This document shows positions 8,432 through 17,129 of a stretch of 64,000 bases of DNA, in pieces; the stretch's first letter is position 1, and each line of letters starts with the position of its first letter. Source of the DNA: an uncultured Acetatifactor sp. (GTDB taxonomy: Bacteria > Bacillota > Clostridia > Lachnospirales > Lachnospiraceae); NCBI GenBank assembly GCA_947625475.1, contig CANQOL010000001.1, forward strand, positions 1 to 64,000. The letters run 5' to 3'. Position numbers and translations under genes: made by a program. Under the pieces are notes generated by a model. The model was not told the DNA's origin, ran no database searches, and was given only the letters and a program-made list of their open reading frames with translations.

Positions 8432-8947
8432 TCAGGACTTTCCCTTACGGCGCAGGGCCCCCACCGCCAGCACCAGGTAAGCGACCAGCGCAATCAGCCC
8501 CACCAGGGCCAGATGCTCTCCGTACCCCATTTTTTCGCTCCAGCCCAGACACAGCATGTGGGTGAAAACCTCAAGGGCCGTCCCCAGATCATAGCTCCCA
8601 GGGAGGGCATCCACGGTAAACTCCGCGCAGGTTCCCAGATACACCGCCAGCGCCGTGCCCCCCAGGCATGTCAGCACTCCGGGCATATCCGTCCGCCCCC
8701 TCGCCTTTTCATAGCAGAGCAAGGGCAGGAAGGCCGCCACCAGCCCCGCGAAAAAATCCCTCAGATAATACCGGCTCTGGCCCATTATCGTCAAGGCAAA
8801 TGCCCCCAGCAGGGCGCCTCCCAGGGACGCCAGCACTCCCAGAAAAAAGCTTCTCTTTTTGGGGGCACCGGCCTTTTTCTCCTTCTCCTGCAGGGCCGCA
8901 GCCGCCGCACGGTTCAGTTCGTCAAAGTCATTCAGATTCCCGCCCAT
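8432..8947 (-). CDS. Small membrane protein of unknown function
   Basis: I do not recognise this family. The 171 residues have a charged cytosolic N-terminus (NDFDELNRAAAAALQEKEKK) and about four hydrophobic segments, ending VGALRRKGKS. The ATG at 8947 is preferred because GAGGGGG precedes it; an ATG at 8962 has its nearest AAGGA too close. It follows alaS after 46 bp and ends at a terminator, so it is the last gene of the lipoprotein-glyS-alaS transcript. Confidence 0.7.
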   Translation of the reverse strand: MGGNLNDFDELNRAAAAALQEKEKKAGAPKKRSFFLGVLASLGGALLGAFALTIMGQSRYYLRDFFAGLVAAFLPLLCYEKARGRTDMPGVLTCLGGTALAVYLGTCAEFTVDALPGSYDLGTALEVFTHMLCLGWSEKMGYGEHLALVGLIALVAYLVLAVGALRRKGKS

Positions 8948-8993
8948 TTCTTTCCCCCTCATCTATCCTTTGCGCAGGCAAAGCCGCCGGGGA

Positions 8994-11657
8994 CTATCTG
9001 CCCTGAAGCTGCTCTTCCAGCACCTGGGCCGCCTTCTCCAGCGCCGCCGGGATGCCGGAGGGATCCTTGCCCCCTGCCTGGGCCATACCGGGCCGTCCGC
9101 CGCCGCCCCCTCCGGTCAGAGGGGCCAGGGCCTTCACCAGATTGCCCGCGTGGGCCCCCGCCTTCTGGGCGCCCTCGGTAGCCATGGCGATCATATTCAC
9201 CCTGCCGTCCCTGCTGGAGAGCAGCACCACAACACCCTCCCCCAGCTTCTCCTTCTGCTGGTCTCCCAGCTCCCGCAGGCCGTTCATATCCACATTTTCC
9301 AGGCTGGCAGCCAAAAGCTTTACGCCGCCGATCTCCCGGACGCGGCTCCCCGCATCTCCCAGGGCGTCCTTGGCTGCCCTGCTCTTTAGGGCCTCGTTCT
9401 CGCCCGTCAGCTCCCGGACCTGGGCCATCAGATGGCCGCAGCGCTCCACTAGGGAGCCGGGAGAAGTTTTCAGGGTTCTGGCCGCTTCCTCCAGGGTTTT
9501 CTCCAGATTCTTATAATAGGCAAATACGCCGCTGCCGGTCAGGGCCTCGATCCGGCGCACGCCTGCCGCCACGCCGCTCTCCGAGAGAATCTTAAAGGCC
9601 GTCACAGCCCCTGTGGCGGACACATGGGTGCCTCCGCACAGCTCCGTGGAGAAATCTCCCATGGAAACTACCCGGACGCTCTCCCCGTACTTTTCTCCGA
9701 ACAAAGCCATGGCCCCGGTCTTTTTGGCATCCTCCAGGGACATGATCCTTGTGGTCACCGGCAGGTTCTCCCGGATCTTCTCGTTGACCCGCTCCTCCAC
9801 CTGCTCCAGCTCCTCTGGCGTCATGGGGGCGAAATGGCTGAAGTCAAAGCGCAGCCTCTCCCCGTCCACATAGGAGCCCGCCTGCTCCACATGGGTGCCC
9901 AGCACCTCCCGCAGAGCCTTCTGCAGCAGGTGGGTGGCGGAATGATTCTTACAGGTATTCCCCCGGTTTTCCGGATCCACGGCCAGGAATGCCTTCTCCC
10001 CCGCCAGGATCCTTCCCTGGACAACCCTTCCCACATGGCCGATCCGGCCTCCGGGGAGCTTCACGGTCTCCTCCACCTCAAAGACGCCGCTCTGGGTGCG
10101 GATCTGGCCCCGGTCTCCCTTCTGGCCGCCCATGGTGGCGTAGAAGGGGGTCTTCTCTGCCAGGACCGTTCCCCTCTGGCCCTCCCCCAGGCTCTCTGCC
10201 CGCTCCGTTCCGCAGGCCAGGGCAGCCACCCGGTCCTGGCCAGTCAGGGTGTCGTACCCGATAAACTCGCTGACAATCCCCTCCGCCAGGGAGTCAAAGG
10301 CGCCGGCCCCCACGTTCAGCTTGGCGGAAAAGCTCTGGCCCTCCCGGGCCTTCTGCTTCTGGCCCTCCATGGCCTGGGCAAAGCCCTCCTGGTCCACCGA
10401 AAGGCCCTCCTCCTGGGCCAGCTCCACCGTGAGCTCTAAGGGAAAACCAAAGGTGTCGTAAAGGTAGAAGGCAGACTTTCCGTCGATGGCGCCGGCCCCT
10501 TCGGCCTTTTTGGCCTCCAGGATCTTCTGAAACTCCTTCATGCCGTTCTCCAGGGTGCTCTCAAAGCGCTCGATCTCCTTTTTCAGCTCCGTGAGCACAA
10601 ACTCCCGGTTGGCGGTCAGATTGGGATAACTCTGTGCGTAAATCCGGTCAATATACAGCCGGGCAATCTCCAGCACATCCTTCTTGGCGTCAAGGCCCAG
10701 GATTCTGGCATGTCTCACCGCCCGGCGGATGAGACGGCGCAGCACATAGCCCGCCCCCGCGTTGGAGGGAAGGAGCTTCGCCTCGTCCCCCATGAGCATG
10801 ACGGCAGTGCGGGTGTGGTCCGCCAGGATCCGCATGGACCGGGTCAGCTTCTCGTCCTGCTCATACTTCACCCCGGAGGCCCCCTCCAGATAGGCGATCA
10901 CAGGCGCGAACAGATCGATCCGGTACACGTCCCTGCTTCCGTTTAAGAAGGCCAGAATCCGCTCCAGCCCCCAGCCGGTGTCCACATTTTTCTGCTTCAG
11001 GGGCGTGAGGGTGCCGTCCTGATGCTTTTCGTACTGCATGAACACATCGTTGCCCAGCTCCGTGTACTTGCCGCAGCCGCAGCCTGGCCCGCAGTCCGGG
11101 CCGCAGTCCGGTCTGTCGTCGACATAGAACATCTCGCTGTCGGGGCCGCAGGGACCGTACTCCAGCCCCCACCAGTTGTCCTCCGCAGGCAGATAGTAGA
11201 TATTTTCCTTCTTAAAGCCGGAGGCAATCCGGTACTGGGCTCCCTCCTCGTCCCTGGGCGCGTTCTCATCCCCCGCGAACACGGTGGCAGCCAGGTGGTC
11301 CGCGTCAAAGCCGAACACCTCCGTGAGAAGCTCATAGCTCCACTGGCAGCGCTCCTTCTTAAAATAATCTCCCAGGCTCCAGCTGCCCATCATCTCAAAA
11401 AAGGTCACATGGCTCTTATCGCCCACGGAGTCGATGTCGTTGGTTCTCACACAGCCCTGCACATTGCACAGCCGGGTGCCCAGGGGGTGCTTTTCCCCCA
11501 GCAGATAGGGCATCAGGGGCTGCATGCCCGCCACGTTGAAGAGAACCCCCGTGGAGCCGTCGGATACCAGGGAGACCGCTCCCACATCCACATGTCCCCG
11601 GTCCGTATAAAACTGCTTCCAGGTTTTTCTGAGTTCGTCCGATGTAAACTGTCTCAT
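8994..11657 (-). CDS. alaS: Alanine--tRNA ligase
   Basis: Cytosolic class II synthetase that charges tRNA-Ala. The 887 residues cover the aminoacylation domain (QGCVRTNDI, FFEMMGSWSLGDYF), a Cys-rich insertion (CGPDCGPGCGCGKYTELGND), the editing domain with HSATH and TELCGGTHV zinc ligands, and the C-Ala domain ending in a Gly-rich GGGGGGRPGMAQAGG segment. The ATG at 11657 begins MRQFTSDELRK, as in the family; the frame extends to a GTG at 11693 without support. It lies 72 bp after glyS. No T-box-like leader is visible, so control is probably from the shared upstream promoter. Confidence 0.97.
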   Translation of the reverse strand: MRQFTSDELRKTWKQFYTDRGHVDVGAVSLVSDGSTGVLFNVAGMQPLMPYLLGEKHPLGTRLCNVQGCVRTNDIDSVGDKSHVTFFEMMGSWSLGDYFKKERCQWSYELLTEVFGFDADHLAATVFAGDENAPRDEEGAQYRIASGFKKENIYYLPAEDNWWGLEYGPCGPDSEMFYVDDRPDCGPDCGPGCGCGKYTELGNDVFMQYEKHQDGTLTPLKQKNVDTGWGLERILAFLNGSRDVYRIDLFAPVIAYLEGASGVKYEQDEKLTRSMRILADHTRTAVMLMGDEAKLLPSNAGAGYVLRRLIRRAVRHARILGLDAKKDVLEIARLYIDRIYAQSYPNLTANREFVLTELKKEIERFESTLENGMKEFQKILEAKKAEGAGAIDGKSAFYLYDTFGFPLELTVELAQEEGLSVDQEGFAQAMEGQKQKAREGQSFSAKLNVGAGAFDSLAEGIVSEFIGYDTLTGQDRVAALACGTERAESLGEGQRGTVLAEKTPFYATMGGQKGDRGQIRTQSGVFEVEETVKLPGGRIGHVGRVVQGRILAGEKAFLAVDPENRGNTCKNHSATHLLQKALREVLGTHVEQAGSYVDGERLRFDFSHFAPMTPEELEQVEERVNEKIRENLPVTTRIMSLEDAKKTGAMALFGEKYGESVRVVSMGDFSTELCGGTHVSATGAVTAFKILSESGVAAGVRRIEALTGSGVFAYYKNLEKTLEEAARTLKTSPGSLVERCGHLMAQVRELTGENEALKSRAAKDALGDAGSRVREIGGVKLLAASLENVDMNGLRELGDQQKEKLGEGVVVLLSSRDGRVNMIAMATEGAQKAGAHAGNLVKALAPLTGGGGGGRPGMAQAGGKDPSGIPAALEKAAQVLEEQLQGR

Positions 11658-11729
11658 TGCTCTTTTTCTAATCCTTTCCCGCCGCAACCTCACGGCCTTT
11701 TCCCTGCGCCAGGCAGACCTCTCCCTCCT

Positions 11730-13121
11730 TTAGAAGGTAAATTTATCCGCAAAGTATGCGTCCAGGCCGGCGATGGCCACCCGCTCCTGCTCCATGGAAT
11801 CCCGGAAGCGCACGGTCACACACCCGTCCGTCTCGGACTCAAAGTCGTAGGTCACACAGAAGGGCGTGCCGATCTCGTCCTGACGGCGGTATCTCTTGCC
11901 GATATTGCCCCGGTCGTCATACTCACAGTTATACTTTTTGGAAAGGGAGGCGTAAATCTTCTCCGCGCCCTCCCCCAGCTTCTTGCTCAGGGGCAGCACC
12001 CCGATCTTCACCGGAGCCAGGGCGGGATGGAAACGGAGCACCGTGCGCATATCGCCCCCCTCCAGCTCCTCCTCGTCGTAGGCGGAGCACAGGAAAGCCA
12101 GCACCACCCGGTCCGCCCCCAGAGAGGGCTCGATCACATAGGGGATGTATTTCTCCTTTTCCTCGTCGTCAAAATAGGACATATCCTGGCCGGACACATT
12201 CTGGTGCTGGGTCAGGTCGTAGTCGGTGCGGTCTGCAATGCCCCAGAGCTCGCCCCAGCCGAAGGGGAAGAGGAACTCGATGTCCGTGGTGCCCTTGCTG
12301 TAGAAGCACAGTTCCTCCGGGGAGTGATCCCGGGCCCGCATTTCCTCGTCCTTCATGCCCAGGGACTTCAGCCAGTTGATGCAGAAGCTTCTCCAGTACT
12401 GGAACCACTCCAGATCCGTGCCGGGCTTGCAGAAGAACTCCAGCTCCATCTGCTCAAACTCCCTGGTGCGGAAGGTGAAGTTGCCGGGGGTAATCTCGTT
12501 GCGGAAGGATTTCCCGATCTGCCCGATGCCGAAGGGCACCTTCTTGCGGGAGGTCCGCTGCACGTTCTTGAAATTCACAAAAATGCCCTGGGCGGTCTCC
12601 GGGCGCAGGTATACGATACTCTTGGCGTCCTCGGTGACTCCCTGGAAGGTCTTAAACATCAGGTTAAACTGGCGGATGTCCGTGAAATTATGCTTGCCGC
12701 AGGAGGGGCAGGGAATCTGATGCTCCTCCACAAAATCCCGCATCTGCTCCTGGCTCCAGCCGTCGATGCCGCTCTCTAAGACAATCCCCTTCTCCTGGCA
12801 GTAATCCTCGATGAGCTTATCCGCCCGGAAGCGCTCATGGCACTCCTTACAGTCCATGAGGGGATCGGAAAACCCGCCCAGATGGCCGCTGGCCACCCAG
12901 GTCTGGGGATTCATCAAAATGGCGCAGTCCACGCCCACATTGTAGGGGTTCTCCGTGATGAATTTCTGCCACCAGGCTTTCTTTACATTGTTCTTTAACT
13001 CCACCCCTAAGTTGCCGTAGTCCCAGGTGTTGGCCAGGCCCCCGTAGATCTCGGAGCCCGGGTACACAAAGCCCCTGCCCTTGGCCAGCGCTACAATTTT
13101 GTCCATTGTCTTTTCCATCAT
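11730..13121 (-). CDS. glyS: Glycine--tRNA ligase (homodimeric eukaryotic/archaeal type)
   Basis: Charges tRNA-Gly. The 463 residues have [20 protein letters not shown], the class II motif 2 region ([20 protein letters not shown]) and motif 3 ([14 protein letters not shown]). This is the single-chain alpha2 enzyme, not the alpha2beta2 GlyQS type. The start is the ATG at 13121: its ATGA overlaps the TGA of the upstream lipoprotein gene, and AAGGA lies 8 bases upstream. Longer in-frame starts exist at 13130. The coupling makes glyS expression depend on translation of the lipoprotein gene. Confidence 0.97.
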   Translation of the reverse strand: MMEKTMDKIVALAKGRGFVYPGSEIYGGLANTWDYGNLGVELKNNVKKAWWQKFITENPYNVGVDCAILMNPQTWVASGHLGGFSDPLMDCKECHERFRADKLIEDYCQEKGIVLESGIDGWSQEQMRDFVEEHQIPCPSCGKHNFTDIRQFNLMFKTFQGVTEDAKSIVYLRPETAQGIFVNFKNVQRTSRKKVPFGIGQIGKSFRNEITPGNFTFRTREFEQMELEFFCKPGTDLEWFQYWRSFCINWLKSLGMKDEEMRARDHSPEELCFYSKGTTDIEFLFPFGWGELWGIADRTDYDLTQHQNVSGQDMSYFDDEEKEKYIPYVIEPSLGADRVVLAFLCSAYDEEELEGGDMRTVLRFHPALAPVKIGVLPLSKKLGEGAEKIYASLSKKYNCEYDDRGNIGKRYRRQDEIGTPFCVTYDFESETDGCVTVRFRDSMEQERVAIAGLDAYFADKFTF

Positions 13122-13801
13122 TTTTGCCATCCTTGTTTTATAATAATATATTTCAGTCCTGCATCCTGGCTGCCGTCGGCGTCTCCGCTCTCCGTCAGGG
13201 CCACGTTGGGGCTGCGGTACAAAATCCTGCCCGGACAGCGCACCGTCACCGTGTCCTCAAAGATCAGGATATTTCTCTTTTGATTCTTTGCAAGAGCCTC
13301 TCCCGTCACTGGGGCGCCGTTCCCGGCGTCCACCAGCGCTCCCTCCAGCTCATAGCCCGCCGCCTGGGCCTCCGCCACGGTGCCGAAAAACAGCTCCCTG
13401 CTCATACCGTACTGGGACATATAGGTCTCATAGGCCTCACCGCTGCAGAAGGTAATGGCGGCCACCACATTCCCGCTTCCGTCCGAGGACATGGCCACCT
13501 CTCCCAGGGACATAGGCTCCTGTCCGCTCTCACCCCGCAGCTCCCGATGCTCCAGATTGAAGGAAGCCACCTCCGCCTGATAAGCCTGGGTCAGTTCCTC
13601 CATCCGATAGTAATTCTGGTTGAAGGGCTCCACCTGGTAGAGCGTCAGCTCCCCCTCCCTCCCCACCTCTATGGTGGGGGAGACCACAGGCTCCCGGGGA
13701 GGATCCTCCCCGCAGCCGGTCAGGAGCACGGCCCCCAGCCCAAGGGCTGCCAGCAGCGCGCCTCCCTTCTTCCGAATTCTCACAACATATCTAGCTTTCA
13801 A
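13118..13801 (-). CDS. Lipoprotein of unknown function, coupled to glyS
   Basis: About 227 residues. A basic N-terminus and hydrophobic stretch end in the lipobox LLTGC, so the mature protein should be anchored outside the membrane by its Cys. The rest shows no family that I recognise. The start is uncertain: a TTG at 13801 has AGAGGA nine bases before it and gives a normal lipoprotein signal; the frame extends to a TTG at 13822. The stop overlaps the glyS start (ATGATG). The promoter at 13838-13866 lies directly upstream and overlaps the end of recO. Confidence 0.75.
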   Translation of the reverse strand: MKARYVVRIRKKGGALLAALGLGAVLLTGCGEDPPREPVVSPTIEVGREGELTLYQVEPFNQNYYRMEELTQAYQAEVASFNLEHRELRGESGQEPMSLGEVAMSSDGSGNVVAAITFCSGEAYETYMSQYGMSRELFFGTVAEAQAAGYELEGALVDAGNGAPVTGEALAKNQKRNILIFEDTVTVRCPGRILYRSPNVALTESGDADGSQDAGLKYIIIKQGWQK

Positions 13802-13837
13802 GCCGCCTTTTCCTCTCGTCAAGATATTCTGAAAGCT

Positions 13838-13866
13838 ATTATAATCAATCGCCCCGGGTTTTTCAA
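13838..13866 (-). promoter_or_regulatory. Promoter of the lipoprotein-glyS-alaS operon
   Basis: TTGAAA (13866-13861) and TATAAT (13843-13838) are 17 bp apart on the minus strand. The -35 box overlaps the recO stop codon at 13863, so the synthetase operon can be transcribed independently of recO and era. Confidence 0.75.
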
Positions 13867-14558
13867 CCTAGAGTTTCAAGAATTTCCAGACTTTTGAATT
13901 TCCGGTCCATGACTCTGGCCCGGGCTGCGGCAGATACAGCCTCCAGCTGAGAGAACACCCTGTCGGAGACCGCAAAGGTGTAGAGCTTTTCTATGGGACT
14001 GCCGGTGATATGGGCGAGGGCATAGCGGGTGGAATCCTCCGGCTCCTCCCCCGGGGGGAGCAGCCCTTTCCACAGGGGGTCTCCGGCGGCCGCCTCCGAC
14101 AGCTCCACGGGAAATTCCCCGTTGACGGCCATTGCCCGGATTTCAAACACGCAGCGGACCAGGCCATGGGGAATGGAGGCCGCGCACAGCGCCCGCAGGG
14201 ACTGATAGAGGAGCTTAAGCATCTGGGCCTCATCGTTGTTCTCCCGTCCGTAGTAGTCCGCAATCTCCGCCAGATACATGCCGTAGTAGGCGCCTATGTA
14301 ATCCTTGCGGAGTTCCTCGAAATAATTCTGGATCTCCGCCTCCGCCACGCTGTAGGCGGTCCGCCCTTCACAGAGCCTGAACCTGCCAAAAGAGAGAGGG
14401 GCCGCCGCCCCCGCCAGACGGCTGCCGGGCCTGCGGCACCCTCTGACAAAGGCGGAGATTTTTCCCCTCTCCCTGGTGAGCAGACAGATCCGCCTGTCAT
14501 ACTCCCCCACAGGCGTCTGCTTCAATATAATTCCCGTCACACCGATCCATTCCTGCAT
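13863..14558 (-). CDS. recO: DNA repair protein RecO
   Basis: RecO binds ssDNA and helps load RecA in the RecFOR recombination pathway. The 231 residues begin with the OB-fold (VTGIILKQTPVGEYDRRICL, REGKISAFVRGCRR-like segment) followed by the helical domain (YYGMYLAEIADYY). Size is normal. It overlaps the yqzL-like gene by 22 bp and stands in the classical era-yqzL-recO order of Firmicutes. Confidence 0.93.
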   Translation of the reverse strand: MQEWIGVTGIILKQTPVGEYDRRICLLTRERGKISAFVRGCRRPGSRLAGAAAPLSFGRFRLCEGRTAYSVAEAEIQNYFEELRKDYIGAYYGMYLAEIADYYGRENNDEAQMLKLLYQSLRALCAASIPHGLVRCVFEIRAMAVNGEFPVELSEAAAGDPLWKGLLPPGEEPEDSTRYALAHITGSPIEKLYTFAVSDRVFSQLEAVSAAARARVMDRKFKSLEILETLG

Positions 14559-14722
14559 AAGCCCCGACCTCTGTCCCCTCTGGCAGCTCCCCCGGCTCCC
14601 GGCAGGGCGCTGCGGACGTCCTCTCCCAGGACTCCCGCATATCTCAGATAATCCTCCACTGCGCCGGTCCTTGTAAATCTCTGCCAGTCACTTTCCTCTT
14701 TTTCCTCTAAATGTGCCTCCAT
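14537..14722 (-). CDS. YqzL-like small protein
   Basis: A 61-residue protein between era and recO. The segment DWQRFTRTGAVEDYLRYAG matches the pattern of YqzL (Trp, then TG, then a YL pair), which sits at the same place in Bacillus. The C-terminal part after residue 30 is Gly/Arg-rich and not conserved as far as I can tell. GGGGAG precedes the ATG. The function of YqzL is unknown. The gene overlaps recO by 22 bp. Confidence 0.7.
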   Translation of the reverse strand: MEAHLEEKEESDWQRFTRTGAVEDYLRYAGVLGEDVRSALPGAGGAARGDRGRGLCRNGSV

Positions 14723-14787
14723 GCCGGCTCCCCTTTCGCTCTGGTATTCATCACACCATTAGGGTTTGCCTTTTAGAGTTTTTTCAT

Positions 14788-15768
14788 TCACTCCCTGGGA
14801 TTGTAGCCAAAATTTTTCAGCAGCAGCTCCGAATCCCTCCAGTCCTTCTTCACTCTGACCCACAGCTGGAGATTCACCTGTTTTCCCAGCATCCGCTCCA
14901 TATCCCTGCGGGCGGCGGAGCCGATGCGCCGGAGCGTCCGGCCTTCTTTCCCGATGATAATCCCCTTATGGGAATCCTTCTCGCAGATCACGGTGGCCTC
15001 GATGTCCCAGATTTCCCGCCGCTCCTTCATGCTCTCAACGGTGACCGCGATCCCGTGGGGGATCTCCTCCTCCAAAATCCGCAGGGCCTTCTCCCGGATC
15101 ATCTCCGCGGCTATCTGGCGCACGGGCTGGTCCGTCACCGTGTCCTCATCGTAAAAGGCCGGCCCGCAGGGCAGATATTTCATAATACAGGAGATCAGGG
15201 TATCCGTGTTTTCCCCCTTCAGGGCGGACACGGGCACAATCTCCTGAAAATCGTACTCCCTCCGGTAGGCGTCAATGAAGCGCAGGATTTCCTCCCGCTT
15301 TACGGTGTCCGTCTTATTGATTACCAGGATCACCGGCGCGCTCCCCTGGCGGAGCAGCTCTATAATATGCCTCTCCCCCGCCCCGATAAAGGTTCCCGGC
15401 TCCACCAGCCACAGAACCACATCCGCCTCCGACAGGGTCCTTTGGGCCGCATTCACCATATAGCTTCCCAGCTTGTTTTTTGCCTTGTGGATCCCCGGGG
15501 TATCCAGAAACACAATCTGCCCCTCCGGGGAGGTGTAGACGGTCTGGATCCGGTTGCGGGTGGTCTGGGGTTTGCTGCTGGTGATGGCGATCTTCTGGCC
15601 GATCAGCCGGTTCATCAGAGTGGACTTCCCCACGTTGGGGCGGCCGATCAGGGCGGCGAACCCGGACTTGTGGGCCGGGCCCCCTGCCCCTGCCTTCCGC
15701 TTTTCTTCCCGCTTCTGCTTTTCTCCCTGCTTTTCCTTATTTTCTTCCTGCCCCGCGTGTCCGCTCAT
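14788..15768 (-). CDS. era: GTPase Era
   Basis: Era is a 16S rRNA-binding GTPase needed for 30S assembly. The 326 residues have G1 GRPNVGKS, G3 DTPG, G4 NKTD and the C-terminal KH domain with IIGKEGRTLRRIG. About 35 extra Lys/Glu/Gly-rich residues precede the GTPase domain, making it slightly longer than the usual 300. The ATG overlaps the stop of the DUF4349 lipoprotein gene (ATGA), so the two are translationally coupled. Confidence 0.96.
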   Translation of the reverse strand: MSGHAGQEENKEKQGEKQKREEKRKAGAGGPAHKSGFAALIGRPNVGKSTLMNRLIGQKIAITSSKPQTTRNRIQTVYTSPEGQIVFLDTPGIHKAKNKLGSYMVNAAQRTLSEADVVLWLVEPGTFIGAGERHIIELLRQGSAPVILVINKTDTVKREEILRFIDAYRREYDFQEIVPVSALKGENTDTLISCIMKYLPCGPAFYDEDTVTDQPVRQIAAEMIREKALRILEEEIPHGIAVTVESMKERREIWDIEATVICEKDSHKGIIIGKEGRTLRRIGSAARRDMERMLGKQVNLQLWVRVKKDWRDSELLLKNFGYNPRE

Positions 15769-17045
15769 TTCCGCCCGTCCTCCGGGTTTCCTGCCTGGGA
15801 GGGCTGCCCGGCGGGAGCGTCCTTAGACAAGGTCTCCTGAACCGCAGCTCCGCCCGGCTCCTTTGCCTCTCTCCCGTTGGGAGTATTCTGGGGCGCCGCC
15901 ATGGGGGACGGATACACAGGGCCGGGTCCCGGCATGGGGCCTGCTCCAGCGCCCGGCACGGAACCGGTTCCCGGCATGGGGCCTGCGCCAGGCATGGGGC
16001 CTGCTCCCGGCATGGGACCTGCTCCCGGCATTGGGCTCATCCTCATCATGCTCTGCCTTCTGGCGGTCTCCTGCTCTCTCTTCTGCCGGCCCTTCCGTTC
16101 CGCTCTCTTGACCAGCGCCACTATGATCCAGACAATGGCGCCGATGATCAGGGCCCACAGGATCAGATCCGGGATATGGATCACAAACCAGATCCCGAAC
16201 TCCGCCAGGCCGTTCAGCAGGCTCTCCACTCTGCCCGCAAAGCCCTCGCTGATGCGCTCCCAGGCGTTCTTCTCCACCACCGGGGTCAGCTCCTGGACCT
16301 CCTCCACCTGCAGATACACGGTGCTGTAATCCACCTTGTTGTCATAGGTGCGCAGCTGGGACTCCATGCTCTCAATCTGATAGCGCACATCCGACAGGCG
16401 GGACTCGATGGTGATAATATCCTCGATGCTCTCCGCCCGCTCCAGGAGGGCCATCAGGCGCTCCTGCTCCACCAAAAGGGCCTGCTTGTGGCTGTCCAGA
16501 TCCACATAGGCCAGAGTCACATCCTCCACATTCTCCGAGCGGCTGATCACATTGCTGATGCCGGAGACTTCCTCCAGGAAGGCGTCCAGCTTATCCTGGG
16601 GCACCCGGATGGTCATATTGGAGTTCCGGGCGGAGCGCTGTCCGGAGGAAAGGATCCTTCCGTTGTAGGTGTCCACGCTCTCCAGATAGCCTCCCAGAGC
16701 CTCCACCCGGCTCTTGACGGTGGCCATCAGGCTGTCAAATTCCTTGGTCTCCACGGACATGTTCACCGTGGTGATCAGCTTCCGGTCGGATCTCTTGGTC
16801 TCCTGGCCGCTCTCCTGGGACGCCTCTTCCGGCCTCGGTTCCTCAGAGTAGTCCGCCTCATTCTCGTACAGATCCTCGGAAAAATACTCATAACTCCCCC
16901 CGGCCGCCTGGGGCGCGGCCGCAAAGGATGCGCTGTCGCTGGCTTTGCTGCCTCCGCTGCTGCCTCCGCAGCCTGTCAGCAGCGCCGTCAGGGACAGGGC
17001 CAGCCCAAGGCACATTCCCCTCGCCGTCAAACCTTTCTTTTTCAT
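15765..17045 (-). CDS. DUF4349 domain lipoprotein
   Basis: A 426-residue lipoprotein. The lipobox LLTGC follows a signal segment (about 10-27). The DUF4349 region (RKLITTVNMSVETKEFDSLM, then a long coiled coil with EQERLMALLERAESIEDI) is followed by a membrane helix near residues 300-320 (FVIHIPDLILWALIIGAIVW) and a cytosolic basic segment. The tail carries repeats of GPMPGA. The family is of unknown role, with an envelope location. GGAGGAGGT precedes the ATG. It is coupled to era by a 4-bp overlap. Confidence 0.85.
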   Translation of the reverse strand: MKKKGLTARGMCLGLALSLTALLTGCGGSSGGSKASDSASFAAAPQAAGGSYEYFSEDLYENEADYSEEPRPEEASQESGQETKRSDRKLITTVNMSVETKEFDSLMATVKSRVEALGGYLESVDTYNGRILSSGQRSARNSNMTIRVPQDKLDAFLEEVSGISNVISRSENVEDVTLAYVDLDSHKQALLVEQERLMALLERAESIEDIITIESRLSDVRYQIESMESQLRTYDNKVDYSTVYLQVEEVQELTPVVEKNAWERISEGFAGRVESLLNGLAEFGIWFVIHIPDLILWALIIGAIVWIIVALVKRAERKGRQKREQETARRQSMMRMSPMPGAGPMPGAGPMPGAGPMPGTGSVPGAGAGPMPGPGPVYPSPMAAPQNTPNGREAKEPGGAAVQETLSKDAPAGQPSQAGNPEDGRK

Positions 17046-17129
17046 AACCTCCTCCTTTTCCCCCGGGTATCGGGCAAAAATCCCCCTCCCCGGGCGCTTA
17101 TTCCTCCCCCGGCAGTCTTTGCCGGATTT

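Noticed and set aside
11657-13822. T-box leaders for glyS and alaS
   Set aside because: No T-box consensus (AGGGTGGNACCGCG-like) is visible upstream of either gene.
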